From Streptomyces erythrochromogenes (GTDB lineage Bacteria; Actinomycetota; Actinomycetes; Streptomycetales; Streptomycetaceae), in the NCBI RefSeq assembly GCF_036170895.1, contig NZ_CP108036.1:2728001-2792000 (forward strand): a DNA stretch of 64,000 bases, read 5' to 3'. Both the position numbers and the translations under genes were made by a program. Below are positions 1 to 7,182 of the stretch, piece after piece. Position 1 is the first letter of the stretch. Every line of letters begins with the position of its first letter. A model generated the notes under the pieces. It saw nothing but the letters and a program-made list of their open reading frames with translations, was not told the DNA's origin and searched no databases.

Positions 1-451
1 CCACCTCGGCCGGGGTACCCGTGCGCAGGCTGCCGCCGTTGCCGGTGTACGGGCCCTCGGTGCCCTCGCGGACCACGACGAAGTCGATGTCCGGGCGGCC
101 CGCCAGCGGGGTGGCGGTGTTGGGGAACAGCTTCGACGGGCGCAGGTTGATGAAGTGGTCGAAGGCGAAGCGCAGCTTCAGCAGCAGGCCGCGCTCCAGC
201 ACGCCGGACGGCACCGAGGGGTCGCCGATGGCGCCCAGCAGGATCGCGTCGTGGTGCTTGAGGGCTTCGAGCTCCGCGTCCGGGAGGGTCTCACCGGTGC
301 GGTGCCAGCGCTGGGCGCCGAGGTCGTATTGCCTGGTCTCCAGCTTCACATCCTGGGGCAGGACCGCGGTAAGGACCTTGAGTCCCTGAGCCACGACTTC
401 CTGGCCGATGCCATCACCGGGGATCACTGCGAGATTGATGCTGGTCGACAT
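1..451 (-). CDS. leuB: 3-isopropylmalate dehydrogenase, N-terminal part (3' end outside window)
   Basis: Oxidative decarboxylation of 3-isopropylmalate to 2-oxoisocaproate in leucine synthesis, cytoplasmic, NAD-dependent. About 150 residues are visible, starting [19 protein letters not shown]; the VIPGDGIG nucleotide-binding start and the LRPSKLF and VVVREGTEG segments are typical of the isocitrate/isopropylmalate dehydrogenase family. The ATG at 451 has no Shine-Dalgarno sequence but lies 6 bases after a TACGGT -10-like hexamer (458-463), so the mRNA is probably leaderless. A long palindrome lies just upstream (482-516). The gene runs off the left edge; in related genomes ilvE follows (memory). 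Confidence 0.96.
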   Translation of the reverse strand, partial: MSTSINLAVIPGDGIGQEVVAQGLKVLTAVLPQDVKLETRQYDLGAQRWHRTGETLPDAELEALKHHDAILLGAIGDPSVPSGVLERGLLLKLRFAFDHFINLRPSKLFPNTATPLAGRPDIDFVVVREGTEGPYTGNGGSLRTGTPAEV

Positions 452-481
452 GGCGAAACCGTACTCCGTGTCCAGCCCTCA

Positions 482-516
482 GACATTTCACGTCCACGAT
501 GTGGACGTGAAATGTC
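482..516. promoter_or_regulatory. 35-bp palindrome overlapping the leuB promoter
   Basis: Two perfect 16-base arms (482-497 and 501-516) around the three bases GAT; the core reads TTTCACGTCCAC-GAT-GTGGACGTGAAA. It sits 18 bases upstream of the inferred -10 of leuB, so it would cover the -35 position, the usual place for a repressor or activator dimer. It could also fold in RNA if transcription from the upstream small gene reads through. I do not know which regulator binds it; NdgR/AreB-type IclR regulators control leucine genes in Streptomyces but I cannot match the motif from memory. Confidence 0.7.
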
Positions 517-541
517 CTGGGCGGCGTTGTGCCAGGGCGGG

Positions 542-670
542 TCAGTGGCCGGTCGAGCCGCCGTTGTCGCGGCGGTCGAGGGCGCGCTGCAGGGCGGCGG
601 CGGCGTTCTTGCGCTCGTCGGCCGAGGCGGAGGCGTGGCGGACGCGGCGGGCGGTGGTGGTTGCGGTCAT
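542..670 (-). CDS. small basic protein of unknown function, 42 aa
   Basis: A 42-residue protein starting MTATTTARRVRHASASADER and ending GGSTGH. It has a clear AAGGAG Shine-Dalgarno 8 bases before the ATG and uses G/C third positions, so it looks real. No membrane segment or signal; the middle is an alanine-rich helix with many arginines. It is transcribed in the same direction as leuB and ends about 90 bases before it, with the palindrome 482-516 between. The 260 bases upstream (671-930) hold no gene that I see and presumably its promoter. I do not recognise a family. Confidence 0.6.
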   Translation of the reverse strand: MTATTTARRVRHASASADERKNAAAALQRALDRRDNGGSTGH

Positions 671-930
671 GGTGATCGACTCCTTGAGATCACGGCGTGG
701 CGGGGCCACGGATGAGGGGTTCCTTCAAGGCGCCGGAAGAGGCGGGGAGCTGTGCGCCGCAGGGGTTGCCTGCCAGGGGCGCGCGCTCTCGACCGCCATT
801 CGCCTGATCGGCGAGACGTTCGGCTCCTACAAAGCTAGGGCAGGTCCCGCTGTATGTCTCGGCAGTTACTCGGACTTCCTACTATCTGAGACGCGAATCC
901 CTTCGAAAAGCCGCCTCCCGAGGGTCCGTT

Positions 931-1815
931 TCAGCCTCTCGCGGAGCGAAGTTCCCTGATCAGAGCCCTGATGGCGAGGGTGGAGGCGGCTTCCGACGTC
1001 GTGACGTATCCCACCTGCCTCACCGGCCCCTGCGGGCCCAATCCGGTGATCTCCACCGCCTCGGTCGCCTCCCTCAGGGAGAGCTCGGGCATGATCGCCA
1101 TGCCGAGGCCGCGGCCGACCATGGTCAGCACCATCGCGTCGTCCTCCGCCTTGACCGTCGCTCGCGGGATCCAGTCCTGGGCCCGCCACCAGGCGCGGGT
1201 GTAGGAGCCGCAGTTCTCGTCCCAGTCCATGAGGGGCAGCGACCTCGGGTCGGGATGCCCCGCCGGGTGCACCAGGCGGTACGCCTCCTGCATGAGCACC
1301 CCGGTCAGCAGGCCCGGCGGCGCCGGGTCCTGCGAGCCGCCCAGGGTGGCGATGCCCAGGTCCGCACGGCCCGCCGCCACTTCCCCGGCCGCGCCGGCGC
1401 CGATCTCGCGCACCACGCGGACCTCGGGGCGGATGCCGGGGTGCCGGGCGGTCAGCCGTTCCAGGGCGGCTGGCAGCAGGTGCAGGGCAGCGCTGCGGAA
1501 CGCCGCGATCCGCAGTACGCCGCCGAGCGTGTCGCGGCCCCCGTCCCGGCCCGCGCCGCGCGCCTCCGCGCCCATGGCCTCGTACAGCCGCAGGATGCGG
1601 CGGGCGTGGCCGACCGCCCGCTCCCCCGCCGGTGTGGGCGACGCCCCGGACCGCCCGCGCTCGAAGAGCACCGCGCCGAGCTTGGCCTCGCTCCCCCGCA
1701 CCGAGTGCGATACGGCCGACTGGGTGAGGCCGAGCGCCGCGGCCGCGGCGGAGAACCCGCGGGCTTCCGCGACGGCGACCAGGATCCGCAGTTCCTGCGG
1801 GAGGAGATCGGACAC
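931..1815 (-). CDS. LysR-family transcriptional regulator
   Basis: About 294 residues, the normal LysR length. The N-terminal winged helix-turn-helix is visible (LPQELRILVAVAEARGFSAA then LGLTQSAVSHSVRGSEAKLG), followed by an effector-binding domain containing the segments GILTG-like LLTGVLMQEAYRLV and MVGRGLGMAIMPELSLREA. I chose the GTG at 1815 because GGGAG lies about 5 bases upstream and because the longer reading to 1875 would run through the operator. It is divergent from the oxidoreductase at 1917, with a 9+9+9 dyad in between, so it most likely controls that gene and itself. Confidence 0.93.
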   Translation of the reverse strand: MSDLLPQELRILVAVAEARGFSAAAAALGLTQSAVSHSVRGSEAKLGAVLFERGRSGASPTPAGERAVGHARRILRLYEAMGAEARGAGRDGGRDTLGGVLRIAAFRSAALHLLPAALERLTARHPGIRPEVRVVREIGAGAAGEVAAGRADLGIATLGGSQDPAPPGLLTGVLMQEAYRLVHPAGHPDPRSLPLMDWDENCGSYTRAWWRAQDWIPRATVKAEDDAMVLTMVGRGLGMAIMPELSLREATEAVEITGLGPQGPVRQVGYVTTSEAASTLAIRALIRELRSARG

Positions 1816-1844
1816 CGGGGCTCCCACCTCGTTGTATGAGTGGC

Positions 1845-1871
1845 GTTCATGGATGCGTGGCTTCCATGAAC
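1845..1871. promoter_or_regulatory. LysR-type operator dyad in the divergent region
   Basis: Perfect inverted repeat GTTCATGGA (1845-1853) / TCCATGAAC (1863-1871) with a 9-base spacer, including a T-N11-A core as expected for LysR regulators. It lies 30 bases from the regulator start and 46 bases from the oxidoreductase start. Sequence observation; the binding protein is inferred from position. Confidence 0.7.
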
Positions 1872-1916
1872 CCAACCCCCTGCCCGGCTCCGGGATTCCT
1901 TCCTAGCGTTCGGGCC

Positions 1917-2930
1917 ATGACCACGAACACCGCTCGCGCCGTCCACCAGATCGCCCGCACCGACGGCTTCCCCGCCGCCTCCGACTTCGCCTACGTCGCC
2001 TCCCCGGTCCCCGAGCCTCGACCCGGCACCGCCCTGGTGGAGAACCTGCTGCTCTCCGTGGACCCGTACCACCGCGGCCTGATGGACGGCGGCGAGGGCG
2101 GCTTCGAGCTGAACACCCCGCTGGAGGGCCGCTCGGTGGGCCGGGTGACCGCCTCCCGCGACCCGGGGCTGCGCGAGGGCGACCTGGTCTTCCACCGCGA
2201 GGGCTGGCGCACCCACGCCCTCGTCACCCTCGGCGTGGACGGCACCCGCAGGCTGCGGGGCCACGCGGGCGTCCCGTTGGAGGCGTACCTGTCCATCCTG
2301 GGCGGCACGGGCCTGACCGCGTACGCCGCGCTGACCCGGACCGCGGCGCTCCGGGAGGGCGAGGACCTCTTCGTCTCCGCCGCCGCGGGCGGGGTCGGCA
2401 CCGCCACCGGGCACATCGCGCGGCTGCTGGGCGCCCGGCGGATCATCGGCAGCGCCGGCTCGGCGGCGAAGGTCCGCCACCTCACGGACGTCCTCGGCTT
2501 CGACGCGGCCTTCGACTACCACGACGGCCCGGTCGGCGAGCAGCTGGGGAAGGCCGCTCCGGACGGCATCGACGTCTACGTGGACAACGTGGGCGGCGAG
2601 CACCTGGAGGGCGCGATCGGCGCGCTGCGGGAGTTCGGCCGGATCGCCTGGGTCGGCGCCGTCTCGACCTACAACGGGGACCGCTCCCCCGCCGCGCCCC
2701 GCAACCTCTGCGAGGTCGTACACAAGTCGCTGCGCCTGGAGGGCGTATTGGTTCGCCATCACACCAATCTTCAGGACGAGTTGGAGGACTTCCTCGTCCC
2801 CCATCTGCGCACCGGCCGGATCGGCACCGACACCACCGTTGTGCAGGGCTTCGAACACACGGTGGACGCCTTCCGGGGCATGCTCCGCGGCGAGAACGTG
2901 GGCAAGATGCTCGTGCGGATCGACGGCTGA
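1917..2930 (+). CDS. NADP-dependent oxidoreductase, MDR superfamily (prostaglandin/leukotriene reductase type)
   Basis: 337 residues. This is the zinc-free medium-chain dehydrogenase/reductase group that reduces alpha,beta-unsaturated carbonyls (CurA/YncB-like). Visible marks are LLLSVDPYHRGLMDGG near the N-terminus, the nucleotide fold AAAGGVGTATGHIARLLGARRIIGSAGS around residues 160-187, and YVDNVGGEHLEGAI. The ATG at 1917 is used rather than the upstream 1836 start, which would include the operator. Natural substrate unknown; regulation by the divergent LysR protein is likely. Confidence 0.93.
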   Translation: MTTNTARAVHQIARTDGFPAASDFAYVASPVPEPRPGTALVENLLLSVDPYHRGLMDGGEGGFELNTPLEGRSVGRVTASRDPGLREGDLVFHREGWRTHALVTLGVDGTRRLRGHAGVPLEAYLSILGGTGLTAYAALTRTAALREGEDLFVSAAAGGVGTATGHIARLLGARRIIGSAGSAAKVRHLTDVLGFDAAFDYHDGPVGEQLGKAAPDGIDVYVDNVGGEHLEGAIGALREFGRIAWVGAVSTYNGDRSPAAPRNLCEVVHKSLRLEGVLVRHHTNLQDELEDFLVPHLRTGRIGTDTTVVQGFEHTVDAFRGMLRGENVGKMLVRIDG

Positions 2931-2946
2931 TTCCGGCCACCCGTAA

Positions 2947-2968
2947 GTTCACCGAACTCTTACCGCAC
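2947..2968 (+). promoter_or_regulatory. PHO box (PhoP binding site) before phospholipase C
   Basis: Two adjacent 11-base units, GTTCACCGAAC (2947-2957) and TCTTACCGCAC (2958-2968). The first matches the Streptomyces PhoP direct-repeat core GTTCACC exactly, the second at four of seven positions. A TAGACCT -10-like sequence follows at about 2973-2979, the arrangement seen when PhoP replaces the -35 contact. It predicts induction of the downstream phospholipase under phosphate limitation. Confidence 0.6.
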
Positions 2969-3049
2969 GGCTGTAGACCTTTGAAGCCACCCCCGCCACC
3001 CTTGCCGTCGATGTGCCGCCGGGGCACCACAGGTGGAGGCGAGGGGCCA

Positions 3050-5080
3050 GTGACACCGATCAGCCGAAGAGGTTTCGTGGGAATCGGCGCCGGGCTGATG
3101 GCGGGGGCGGCCCTGCCCGTCGTGGCGCCCCGGTCGGCGGCCGCGGCCGCCGCGAGCGGCACCATCACCGATGTGAAGCACGTGGTGGTCCTGATGCAGG
3201 AGAACCGCAGTTTCGACCACTACTTCGGCAGGCTGAAGGGCGTCCGCGGGTTCGGCGACCGCGCCGCCGGGAACATCCCGGGCGGCTGGGGAACGTTCAA
3301 CCAGCCCAACTGGGGCGCCCGGCAGTACCCGTGGAAGCTGTCCGCCACCCCGCCGGCGGGCGGCGCGGACGGTGCGACCCTGGCCCAGTGCAGCGGCGAC
3401 CTCCCGCACAGCTGGACCTCGCAGCACGCGGCCTGGAACAAGGGCCGGATGGACAACTGGGTCCTGGGCGTCGGCAACACCCGCACCCTCGGGCACCTGG
3501 ACCGGGGCGACATCCCCTTCCACTACGCCCTCGCCGACCACTACACGATCTGCGACGCGTACTTCTGCTCCGCCCTCAGCGCGACCGGCCCGAACCGCAC
3601 GTTCCTGTGGAGCGGGAAGATCGACGCCGCCAGCAAGGACGGCGGCGACGAGTCGGGGCTGACCTGGGAGACGTACGCGGAAGCCCTGCAGCGCGCCGGG
3701 ATGACCTGGAAGGTCTACCAGAACGCCCAGGACAACTACGGCGACAACGGTCTCGCCTACTTCAAGAACTTCACCGACGCGGCCCCCGGGAACCCGCTGT
3801 GGGACCGGGGCATGGGCTCGGTCCCCAAGGTCACCGGCTCCACCCCGGACGACATCGCGGCCGCGATCCGCGCCGACGCCGTCGCCGGCACCCTCCCCCA
3901 GGTGTCCTGGGTCGTCGCGAACGAGGCCTTCTCGGAGCACCCGTACGCCCCGCCCGGCGACGGCGCGCACTTCGTGGACCTGGTCTACCGCGCCCTCGCC
4001 GCGAACCGCGAGGTCTTCGACTCCACCGTCCTGTTCCTCAACTACGACGAGAACGACGGCTTCTTCGACCACGTGCCGCCGCCCGTCGCCCCGCCCGGCA
4101 CCCCCGGCGAGTACCTGGACGGCCTCCCGATCGGCCTCGGCTTCCGCGTCCCCATGCTGGTCATGTCCCCCTGGACGCGCGGTGGATGGGTCAGCTCGGA
4201 GGTCTTCGACCACACCTCGGTGCTCCGCTTCATGGAGACCTGGACCGCAGCCCTCGGCACCCCCGCCGCCTGCCCGAACATCAGCGCGTGGCGCCGCAGG
4301 GTGGTGGGCGACCTGACCGGCGTCTTCGACTTCGCGCACCCGGTGTACGGGGCCCCCGCGGGCCTCCCGTCGACCGCCGAGGTGATCGGCCAGGCCACCT
4401 GCGCCCCGCTGCCCAACCCGGTGCCGCAGGACAACGCCCTCCCGGCGCAGGAGCCCGGTACCCGCCCGGCGCGCGCCCTCCCGTACCAGGTCAACGGCAA
4501 CCTCGACCGCTTCGAGTTCGGGGCGGCCGGCCAGATCACGGCCTGGTTCTCGATGACCAACCAGGGCGCCCGGGCCAAGCGCCCGGCGCACTTCTCGATC
4601 CACCCGCACCAGCACCGGGACACGGCGGCCTGGCAGTACACGGTGGACCCGGGCGGCGCCGCGACGGACTACTTCCACATCGGGCTCGGCCACGGCTCCG
4701 GCACGTACGACATCTCGATGTACGGGCCGAACCGCTTCCTGCGGCGCTTCATCGGCGACGCGTCCAGGGCGGGCAGGGCGATCGAGGTGGCGGCGCGGTT
4801 CGCAGTGGAGCCCGGTACCGGCAAGACGGCGATCTGGTTCAGGATGACGAACTCCTCCGCCTCCCCGGTCACCTTCACCATCCGCTCCAACGCCTACCGT
4901 TCGGACGGCCCGTGGACGTACACCGTCCCGGCGAACTCCTCCCGCGAGGACTTCTTCAACGCGGTGGCGTACCACAAGGGCTGGTACGACTTCACGATCC
5001 TGGCCGACTCCGACAGCACCTGGTCGCGCCGCTACACGGGCCACATCGAGACGGGCTCGGCGAGCGTCTCGGGGTCATGA
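3050..5080 (+). CDS. phosphocholine-specific phospholipase C, Tat-exported
   Basis: 676 residues, the usual length for bacterial non-haemolytic phospholipase C (phosphoesterase family). It hydrolyses phospholipids outside the cell, releasing phosphorylated head groups. The GTG at 3050 gives a twin-arginine signal (SRRGFVGIGAGLMAG) ending near AAAAAS. The catalytic domain starts with HVVVLMQENRSFDHYFG, and metal/active-site segments ATGPNRTFLWSG and FLNYDENDGFFDHV follow. Two copies of the C-terminal accessory domain (DUF756 type) fill roughly residues 480-670. A PHO box just upstream links it to phosphate starvation, which suits an enzyme that scavenges phosphate. Confidence 0.95.
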   Translation: MTPISRRGFVGIGAGLMAGAALPVVAPRSAAAAAASGTITDVKHVVVLMQENRSFDHYFGRLKGVRGFGDRAAGNIPGGWGTFNQPNWGARQYPWKLSATPPAGGADGATLAQCSGDLPHSWTSQHAAWNKGRMDNWVLGVGNTRTLGHLDRGDIPFHYALADHYTICDAYFCSALSATGPNRTFLWSGKIDAASKDGGDESGLTWETYAEALQRAGMTWKVYQNAQDNYGDNGLAYFKNFTDAAPGNPLWDRGMGSVPKVTGSTPDDIAAAIRADAVAGTLPQVSWVVANEAFSEHPYAPPGDGAHFVDLVYRALAANREVFDSTVLFLNYDENDGFFDHVPPPVAPPGTPGEYLDGLPIGLGFRVPMLVMSPWTRGGWVSSEVFDHTSVLRFMETWTAALGTPAACPNISAWRRRVVGDLTGVFDFAHPVYGAPAGLPSTAEVIGQATCAPLPNPVPQDNALPAQEPGTRPARALPYQVNGNLDRFEFGAAGQITAWFSMTNQGARAKRPAHFSIHPHQHRDTAAWQYTVDPGGAATDYFHIGLGHGSGTYDISMYGPNRFLRRFIGDASRAGRAIEVAARFAVEPGTGKTAIWFRMTNSSASPVTFTIRSNAYRSDGPWTYTVPANSSREDFFNAVAYHKGWYDFTILADSDSTWSRRYTGHIETGSASVSGS

Positions 5081-5099
5081 CCCTCTCGCCCGGCAGGGC

Positions 5100-5636
5100 C
5101 TAGAGGACGTCCCCGTCGCGCCAGTCGAAGTCGAGCCGCGCGGCGGGGTCCGGCCGGATCCCGCCGGGCGGCGCCCACACGTAGGTGGAGCCCTCCTCCT
5201 CGGGCAGCCGTACCGGCCCGTCCGGCGAGAGCGCCCCCACCTCGCCCGGCCACACCGACCAGCCGCGGGCCAGGTACAGCCCGGCCCCCTCCTCCGACGC
5301 CGACAGCGCGCCCAGCACGTAGGCCCCCGCCACGACCTGCTCCAGCCGGGCCATCACCTGCCCGCCGAGGCCGCGGCGGCGCAGGTCGGCCCGTACGGCC
5401 ACGGCCTCGACGTATCCGGTGCGCAGAGCGCGGCCCCGGTGCAGGACCCGCCGCTGCACGACGCTGCCGTGCGCGGCGAGCCGAGCGTCCACGCGGATCA
5501 GCACGTGCATTCCGCCGAGCGCGTGCTCGAAGTCCTCGTCGGCGAAGTCCCCTTCGAAGGCGTCGTCGAGCAGGGACCGGATCGCGCGGAGCTCGCCGGC
5601 GGTCAGTTCCGAGGTGTGCGCGGTCCGCGTGTCCAT
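5100..5636 (-). CDS. aminoglycoside 2'-N-acetyltransferase (AAC(2')-I family)
   Basis: 178 residues, the family length. The protein transfers acetyl from acetyl-CoA to an amino group; AAC(2')-I enzymes modify the 2'-amine of aminoglycosides. Segments recalling AAC(2')-Ia of Providencia and AAC(2')-Ic of Mycobacterium are HTSELT, DDAFEGDFADEDFEHALGG, GYVEAVAVRADLRRRGLG (the acetyl-CoA loop), LGALSASEEGAGLY and the tail DFDWRDGDVL. The start is the ATG at 5636, which overlaps the stop of the SMI1/KNR4 gene (ATGA), so the two are translationally coupled. No aminoglycoside biosynthesis genes are near, so the native role may be housekeeping (in mycobacteria a peptidoglycan or mycothiol role has been discussed). 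Family assignment is strong; substrate is inferred. Confidence 0.9.
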   Translation of the reverse strand: MDTRTAHTSELTAGELRAIRSLLDDAFEGDFADEDFEHALGGMHVLIRVDARLAAHGSVVQRRVLHRGRALRTGYVEAVAVRADLRRRGLGGQVMARLEQVVAGAYVLGALSASEEGAGLYLARGWSVWPGEVGALSPDGPVRLPEEEGSTYVWAPPGGIRPDPAARLDFDWRDGDVL

Positions 5637-6154
5637 CACTGCTCCAGCCACTCGGTGTACCAGCTGCGGAAGTCCGGGCTCTCGGGGAAGTGGCAGCCGA
5701 AGTCCTGGTCCAGCTGCCAGACCTGACCGGCCAGCGGCCCGTTGAGGATCAACCTCGCATACATGCCGCACCCCTCCTCGGCCAGCATGAGCGTGCCCAG
5801 GGTCAGCCCCTCGGCCTCGTCGAACCGGCGGTTTTCATCGAACGGACGGGGCCCCCGGATCGGGCAGGGCGCGGCCAGCCGGCCCGGGCGGCGGTCGTCC
5901 CGCCACTCGTCGTCCACCGCCCAGTCGTCGTCGACCCCCGTGCGCGGGGTGATCAGCGGCATCAGCCCGTGCCGGGGACCCGCCGGGCCGTCGCCGACCG
6001 TCGTGACGAACGTCCGGTACTCCTCGGGCAGCCGAATGCCGTGCTCCTCCTCGAAGGCCCGGACCTCCGCCTCCGGGAGCGGCGGGCTCAGCTCGTACCG
6101 GAAGATCTTCGCGCGCAACCTCGCCCGTACGGCCTCCGCGTCCCACTCACTCAT
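5636..6154 (-). CDS. SMI1/KNR4 (SUKH) family protein
   Basis: 172 residues with the SUKH pattern: LPEAEVRAFEEEHGIRLPEEYRTFVTTVGDG at residues 25-55, then LGTLMLAEEGCGMYARLILNG and GQVWQLDQD. SUKH proteins include toxin immunity proteins but also many stand-alone cytoplasmic proteins of unknown role. No toxin gene is adjacent, and the partner it is coupled to by a 4-base overlap is the AAC(2') gene. The ATG at 6154 lies 6 bases after a TACGTT -10-like hexamer and lacks a ribosome site, so this operon may start with a leaderless mRNA. Confidence 0.88.
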   Translation of the reverse strand: MSEWDAEAVRARLRAKIFRYELSPPLPEAEVRAFEEEHGIRLPEEYRTFVTTVGDGPAGPRHGLMPLITPRTGVDDDWAVDDEWRDDRRPGRLAAPCPIRGPRPFDENRRFDEAEGLTLGTLMLAEEGCGMYARLILNGPLAGQVWQLDQDFGCHFPESPDFRSWYTEWLEQ

Positions 6155-6269
6155 CCCGCGAACGTATCAAGGACGGGGACCGCATTGCGGACGCCGAACG
6201 CCGCACACCGGCCGCCATCGGCCGAAGCGGCTCTAGCGGTCTGGACCACTGCGTCGGCAGACTCGCCCC

Positions 6270-6971
6270 ATGTCGCCCGATACCCAGCAGTGGACCCCCA
6301 CCCACGGCCAGCCGTACCGCCCCGCCGCCTACCGGCCCGAGCGCATGCCGCAGCACGAATCCCTGGCGCGGGCCGCCGAGTTGCGGGCCCGGATGGACGA
6401 GCGGCGGACCGTACGCCACTTCTCCCCCGACCCGGTGCCCGAGCAGGCCGTCCGGGACGCCGTCGCGTGCGCGGCGACGGCGCCGTCCGGGGCCCACCAG
6501 CAGCCGTGGACCTTCGTCCTGGTCAAGGACCCGGCCGTGCGCCGGCAGATCCGCGCGGCCGCGGAACAGGAGGAGGAGCTCTCCTACGACGGCCGCCTCG
6601 GCGACGAATGGCTGGCGGCCCTGCGCCCGCTCGGCACGGACGCCGTGAAGACGCACCTGACGGACGCCCCCGCGCTGATCGTGGTCTTCCAGCAGCGCTA
6701 CTGGCTCGGCCCCGACGGCACGAAGCGCAAGCACTACTACGTGGACGAGTCGGTCGGCATCGCGGTCGGCATGCTCCTGTCCGCCCTGCACCTGAGCGGC
6801 CTCGCCGCCCTGATCCACACCCCGAGCCCGATGCGCTTCCTGGGCCACGTCCTGAACCGGCCGGCGAACGAGAAGGCCTTCGCGGTCATCCCGGTCGGCT
6901 ACCCGGCGGACGACTGCGTGGTCCCGGACCTGGTCCGCAAGTCCCTCGACCAGGTCATGGTCGAGGTGTGA
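6270..6971 (+). CDS. nitroreductase-family FMN oxidoreductase
   Basis: 233 residues. The nitroreductase fold is clear: RRTVRHFSPDPVPEQAVRDAV (FMN phosphate contact), AATAPSGAHQQPWTFVLV, a central VGIAVGMLLSALHLSGLAALIHT and the C-terminal FAVIPVGYPADD. The spacing is closest to the iodotyrosine deiodinase-like branch. Cytoplasmic, NAD(P)H-dependent; substrate unknown. Its 3' end overlaps the convergent small gene by 17 bases. Confidence 0.9.
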   Translation: MSPDTQQWTPTHGQPYRPAAYRPERMPQHESLARAAELRARMDERRTVRHFSPDPVPEQAVRDAVACAATAPSGAHQQPWTFVLVKDPAVRRQIRAAAEQEEELSYDGRLGDEWLAALRPLGTDAVKTHLTDAPALIVVFQQRYWLGPDGTKRKHYYVDESVGIAVGMLLSALHLSGLAALIHTPSPMRFLGHVLNRPANEKAFAVIPVGYPADDCVVPDLVRKSLDQVMVEV

Positions 6972-7182
6972 CCACCTCGCCGCCGGGCGGCTCAGGGGCC
7001 TGCCCCGGCGCCGCCGCGGCCTGCCCGCCGCCGAGGGCCTCGGCGAGCCGCATCCCGATCCGCACCCGGTCCTCGGGGGTGCCGGCCTCCATGGCGGCCC
7101 GCACCTGCCGCAGGATCAGCCAGTCCCGCACCACTTTCGCCACCCCGAGCACGGCAGCCGTCACGATCACCGCGGTCAGCAT
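6955..7182 (-). CDS. small single-span membrane protein, unknown
   Basis: 75 residues. One N-terminal hydrophobic helix (MLTAVIVTAAVLGVAKVV) is followed by a charged region (RDWLILRQVRAAMEAGTPEDR) and an Ala/Pro-rich tail. The ATG at 7182 overlaps the stop of the upstream gene (ATGA); a GTG three bases earlier is an alternative. Codon use is strongly GC3, supporting a real gene. The coupling says it works with, or is dosed with, the 297-aa protein encoded upstream. No family recognised. Confidence 0.7.
   Translation of the reverse strand: MLTAVIVTAAVLGVAKVVRDWLILRQVRAAMEAGTPEDRVRIGMRLAEALGGGQAAAAPGQAPEPPGGEVVTPRP

Noticed and set aside
2960..5044. Long open frame opposite the phospholipase gene
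   Set aside because: Arg/Val/Gly-rich shadow of the real gene in antisense; no family, no ribosome site, and GC-rich DNA produces such frames.
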